Origin: Akkermansiaceae bacterium
Lineage (GTDB): Bacteria; Verrucomicrobiota; Verrucomicrobiia; Verrucomicrobiales; Akkermansiaceae
DNA: 7,503 bases
Assembly: GCA_023301545.1 (NCBI GenBank)
Contig: JALZUI010000091.1
Location: forward strand, 1-7,503
Direction of reading: 5' to 3'
Made by a program: the position numbers and the translations under genes. This document shows positions 6,247 to 7,503 of the stretch, one piece after another. The first letter of the stretch is position 1. Each line of letters begins with the position of its first letter. A model generated the notes under the pieces. The model made no database searches, was not told the origin of the DNA, and saw nothing but the letters and a program-made list of their open reading frames with translations.

Positions 6247-6600
6247 CTAAAAGTATTTGATTTTCAGTTTTTGCAGTGGAGAAACTTTAATGACCGCCTT
6301 TTCATACTTCGGGCGGGATCGATAATTCCAGTTTGAGAGGGCAATGCCTGACTTGGGAATCCCTAGGAAGCCTTTTTCGATTTTATTCAGGTTCTTCTCG
6401 TCGTGGTAAAAGGCAAAGGCTGCTTCTGGGCCAGGAATGTCAAAGGTGAGAGTAACCGTGCCTTTTTTAGCCTTAACCACTTGTTTATCGGTGGCTAGCT
6501 TTACGTTCTCGGGAAAGCCCGCTGCGTTCGTAAAGGCTAGTCCACGGACAAAGCCTTGGTCGTTACGAATGCCGCTGATCTGGAAGGTTACTTTGATAAT
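6247..6600 (-). CDS. DUF2141-like protein lacking a canonical start codon and signal peptide (possible pseudogene)
   Basis: The frame runs from the TAA at 6609-6607 to the TAG at 6249-6247. It resembles DUF2141 along its length: VTFQISGIRNDQGFVRG...F.NAAGFP at the start, then TFDIPGPEAAFAFYHDEK, FLGIPKSGIALSNW and a final strand. The only canonical start is GTG at 6480, which gives 77 residues and discards the first conserved half. Upstream there is no ATG, GTG or TTG in frame, and no other frame supplies one. The only candidates are ATT at 6600 (117 aa) or ATC at 6597, next to a purine stretch AAAGAGAG. Members of the family are usually exported, but no signal peptide is encoded here. The frame is the same as that of the upstream amidase gene, separated by two TAA codons 18 nt apart. 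It may use a rare AUU/AUC start or be a 5'-decayed remnant. Function of the family is unknown. Confidence 0.6.
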   Translation of the reverse strand: MIKVTFQISGIRNDQGFVRGLAFTNAAGFPENVKLATDKQVVKAKKGTVTLTFDIPGPEAAFAFYHDEKNLNKIEKGFLGIPKSGIALSNWNYRSRPKYEKAVIKVSPLQKLKIKYF

Positions 6601-6624
6601 CTCTCTTTAGGAAAAATTCGCTGA

Positions 6625-7299
6625 TTAGAGGTACTTAACTACGCGTTGCTTAAAGGCGTCCCACTTGGCTCCAGGTTGCCCATTATCCATTAAGAAGTGA
6701 GGACAGTTTTTATGGCCTAAGTTACGACCGTCTGAGTAACGAATTCGCTCCCAGTGTTGGTGAGGAACAATGTTATCGAGTGGAATGCGGTGTTGGCGCA
6801 TGAGGTAGGCACAGAGGCGTGCGGTGCGCTCCATTGTTGCTTCTAAGCTGTTTCCTCGGTTCTCACACATTTCAATGCCGATAGAGGAGCGATTTCCTTT
6901 TCCGTCATAGTCCGCGTGTTGCCCTTGTTCGTTCTCAGGAATGCTTTGGTAGATCGTGCTGGCATCTACACTGAAGTGCCAGGATAAGTAGCCAAGAGAG
7001 TTGTTTCTTGATTTGAGCCGTCCATGTCGTAGGGCGGTGGCGTGCATGCGGGCATTAGCCGAGGCGTGCGGGTTTTGTGTCGAGTGGATCGTAATGTACT
7101 TAGGACTCATCTTATCGCCACGGTGACGGGCAAACTGTCCCTGGGGAACCATAAGGCTGGAGTTAATACTCAGATCAAGTTGCTCAGGGGTAACCGCTTT
7201 GCCGATCCGCGGACCTGAGGATGTCGAGCTTGTAGTTCCTGACCCTCCACAACCCATTAGGAGAGCGCAGAGGAGGAGAGGTAAGGCTTTTGAAGTCAT
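6625..7299 (-). CDS. N-acetylmuramoyl-L-alanine amidase, lipoprotein (Amidase_2 family)
   Basis: This enzyme should cleave the amide bond between N-acetylmuramic acid and L-alanine of peptidoglycan, from a lipid-anchored position in the cell envelope. It is 224 residues from ATG 7299. A lipoprotein signal (MTSKALPLLLCALLMGC) has its lipidated Cys at 17, followed by a Gly/Ser/Thr-rich linker (18-29). In the Amidase_2 (T7 lysozyme-like) domain the zinc ligands are His72 (YITIHST), His180 (VPHQHW) and Cys199 (GHKNCPHFL), with Lys197 at the catalytic lysine position. The QHA..DGKGN.SSIGIEMCEN block (about 127-147) is typical of CwlA-like and phage-like members. An in-frame ATG further upstream (7365) was rejected because it would bury the signal peptide and overlap the preceding gene. 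With the chosen start the gap to that gene is 22 bp. It may recycle or remodel the wall, or serve envelope insertion of a secretion system. Confidence 0.94.
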   Translation of the reverse strand: MTSKALPLLLCALLMGCGGSGTTSSTSSGPRIGKAVTPEQLDLSINSSLMVPQGQFARHRGDKMSPKYITIHSTQNPHASANARMHATALRHGRLKSRNNSLGYLSWHFSVDASTIYQSIPENEQGQHADYDGKGNRSSIGIEMCENRGNSLEATMERTARLCAYLMRQHRIPLDNIVPHQHWERIRYSDGRNLGHKNCPHFLMDNGQPGAKWDAFKQRVVKYL

Positions 7300-7321
7300 A
7301 TAGTTTAAACAAGCAGGAAAA

Positions 7322-7503
7322 TTAGCGCCAAGTACAGACGTCATCAAGGTTACCAGGCTTCCCATCTAGCCCTGCGTTGTAGACGATGACTCGCGTTTTG
7401 ATGGTGGTTCCGCCTTCTAAATGATCACTTGGGGTCGTCAGTCCAGCGGGATCATAATCTGTGTTAAAGACGATGGTGAAAGGCTGTCCATTTACATCTA
7501 CAA
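7322..7503 (-). CDS. C-terminus of a pseudopilin-like protein (truncated by window edge)
   Basis: On the minus strand a frame is open from the window edge to TAA at 7324-7322, giving 59 residues. The segment VNGQPFTIVFNTDYD followed by VIVYNAGLDGKPGNLDDVCTW matches the way GspG-like major pseudopilins and many PVC-group prepilins end: a strand, a 'V.V.SAG.DG..G..DDV.SW'-type acidic, probably calcium-binding loop, and a terminal Trp. The N-terminal methylation motif and helix would lie outside the window, so this cannot be confirmed here. The stop is 22 bp before the amidase start, so the two are likely co-transcribed. It is identified from pattern similarity only. Confidence 0.7.
   Translation of the reverse strand, partial: VDVNGQPFTIVFNTDYDPAGLTTPSDHLEGGTTIKTRVIVYNAGLDGKPGNLDDVCTWR

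Noticed and set aside
6607..6627. Stop-codon readthrough fusing the amidase to the DUF2141-like frame, since they share a reading frame
   Set aside because: Two UAA stops 18 nt apart make readthrough very unlikely. The shared frame has a one in three chance of occurring randomly.
7300..7365. Longer amidase starting at ATG 7365
   Set aside because: It would put 22 residues ahead of a textbook lipoprotein signal and overlap the end of the pseudopilin-like gene.
1..7503. CRISPR array, insertion sequence, tRNA, riboswitch or defence/toxin-antitoxin module
   Set aside because: I read both strands and saw no repeated direct repeats, terminal inverted repeats, transposase, cloverleaf sequence or toxin-like gene pair. 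The genes are housekeeping or envelope types.

Overview
The window is ordinary chromosomal sequence of moderate GC content. It is probably from a member of the Verrucomicrobiota or a neighbouring PVC lineage. This is an inference from gene content: a large secreted-type protein of a kind I associate with that group, a pseudopilin ending in the 'AG.DG..G..DDV.TW' pattern common there, a type-2 LeuA, and mostly weak or absent Shine-Dalgarno sites. No sequence search was possible. I see no IS element, CRISPR array, tRNA, rRNA, phage gene or defence island. The window is essentially fully coding, and the largest gap between genes is 113 bp.

Left part, plus strand (1-4063): the window opens inside a large beta-rich protein of unknown function that runs to 2276. 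A 113-bp gap follows with a plausible sigma70-type promoter. A perfect 6-bp inverted repeat embraces its -10 box. A short leucine-containing upstream reading frame runs into the start of leuA, a complete 2-isopropylmalate synthase for leucine biosynthesis.

Centre (4081-5815): a small secreted protein of unknown function converges on leuA with a 17-bp gap. A 91-bp divergent promoter region separates it from a Y-family (DinB-like) translesion DNA polymerase. That region holds a 12-bp palindrome, a near-consensus -35 box and a degenerate match to the LexA box reported for Verrucomicrobia (TGTTC-N4-GAACA), so the polymerase may be under SOS control.

Right part, minus strand (5844-7503): four closely spaced genes read leftwards and could be co-transcribed. 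In order they are the C-terminus of a pseudopilin-like protein (cut by the window edge), a lipoprotein N-acetylmuramoyl-L-alanine amidase, a DUF2141-like protein and queD (queuosine and other 7-deazaguanine biosynthesis). Functionally they look unrelated. The most notable oddity is the DUF2141-like gene. Its conserved N-terminal half lies upstream of the first canonical start codon, with no ATG, GTG or TTG in any frame that could begin it. It therefore either uses a rare AUU/AUC start or is a decaying gene that has lost its signal peptide.

I did not find a convincing new multi-gene system. The observations worth a second look are mostly about start codons and regulation.
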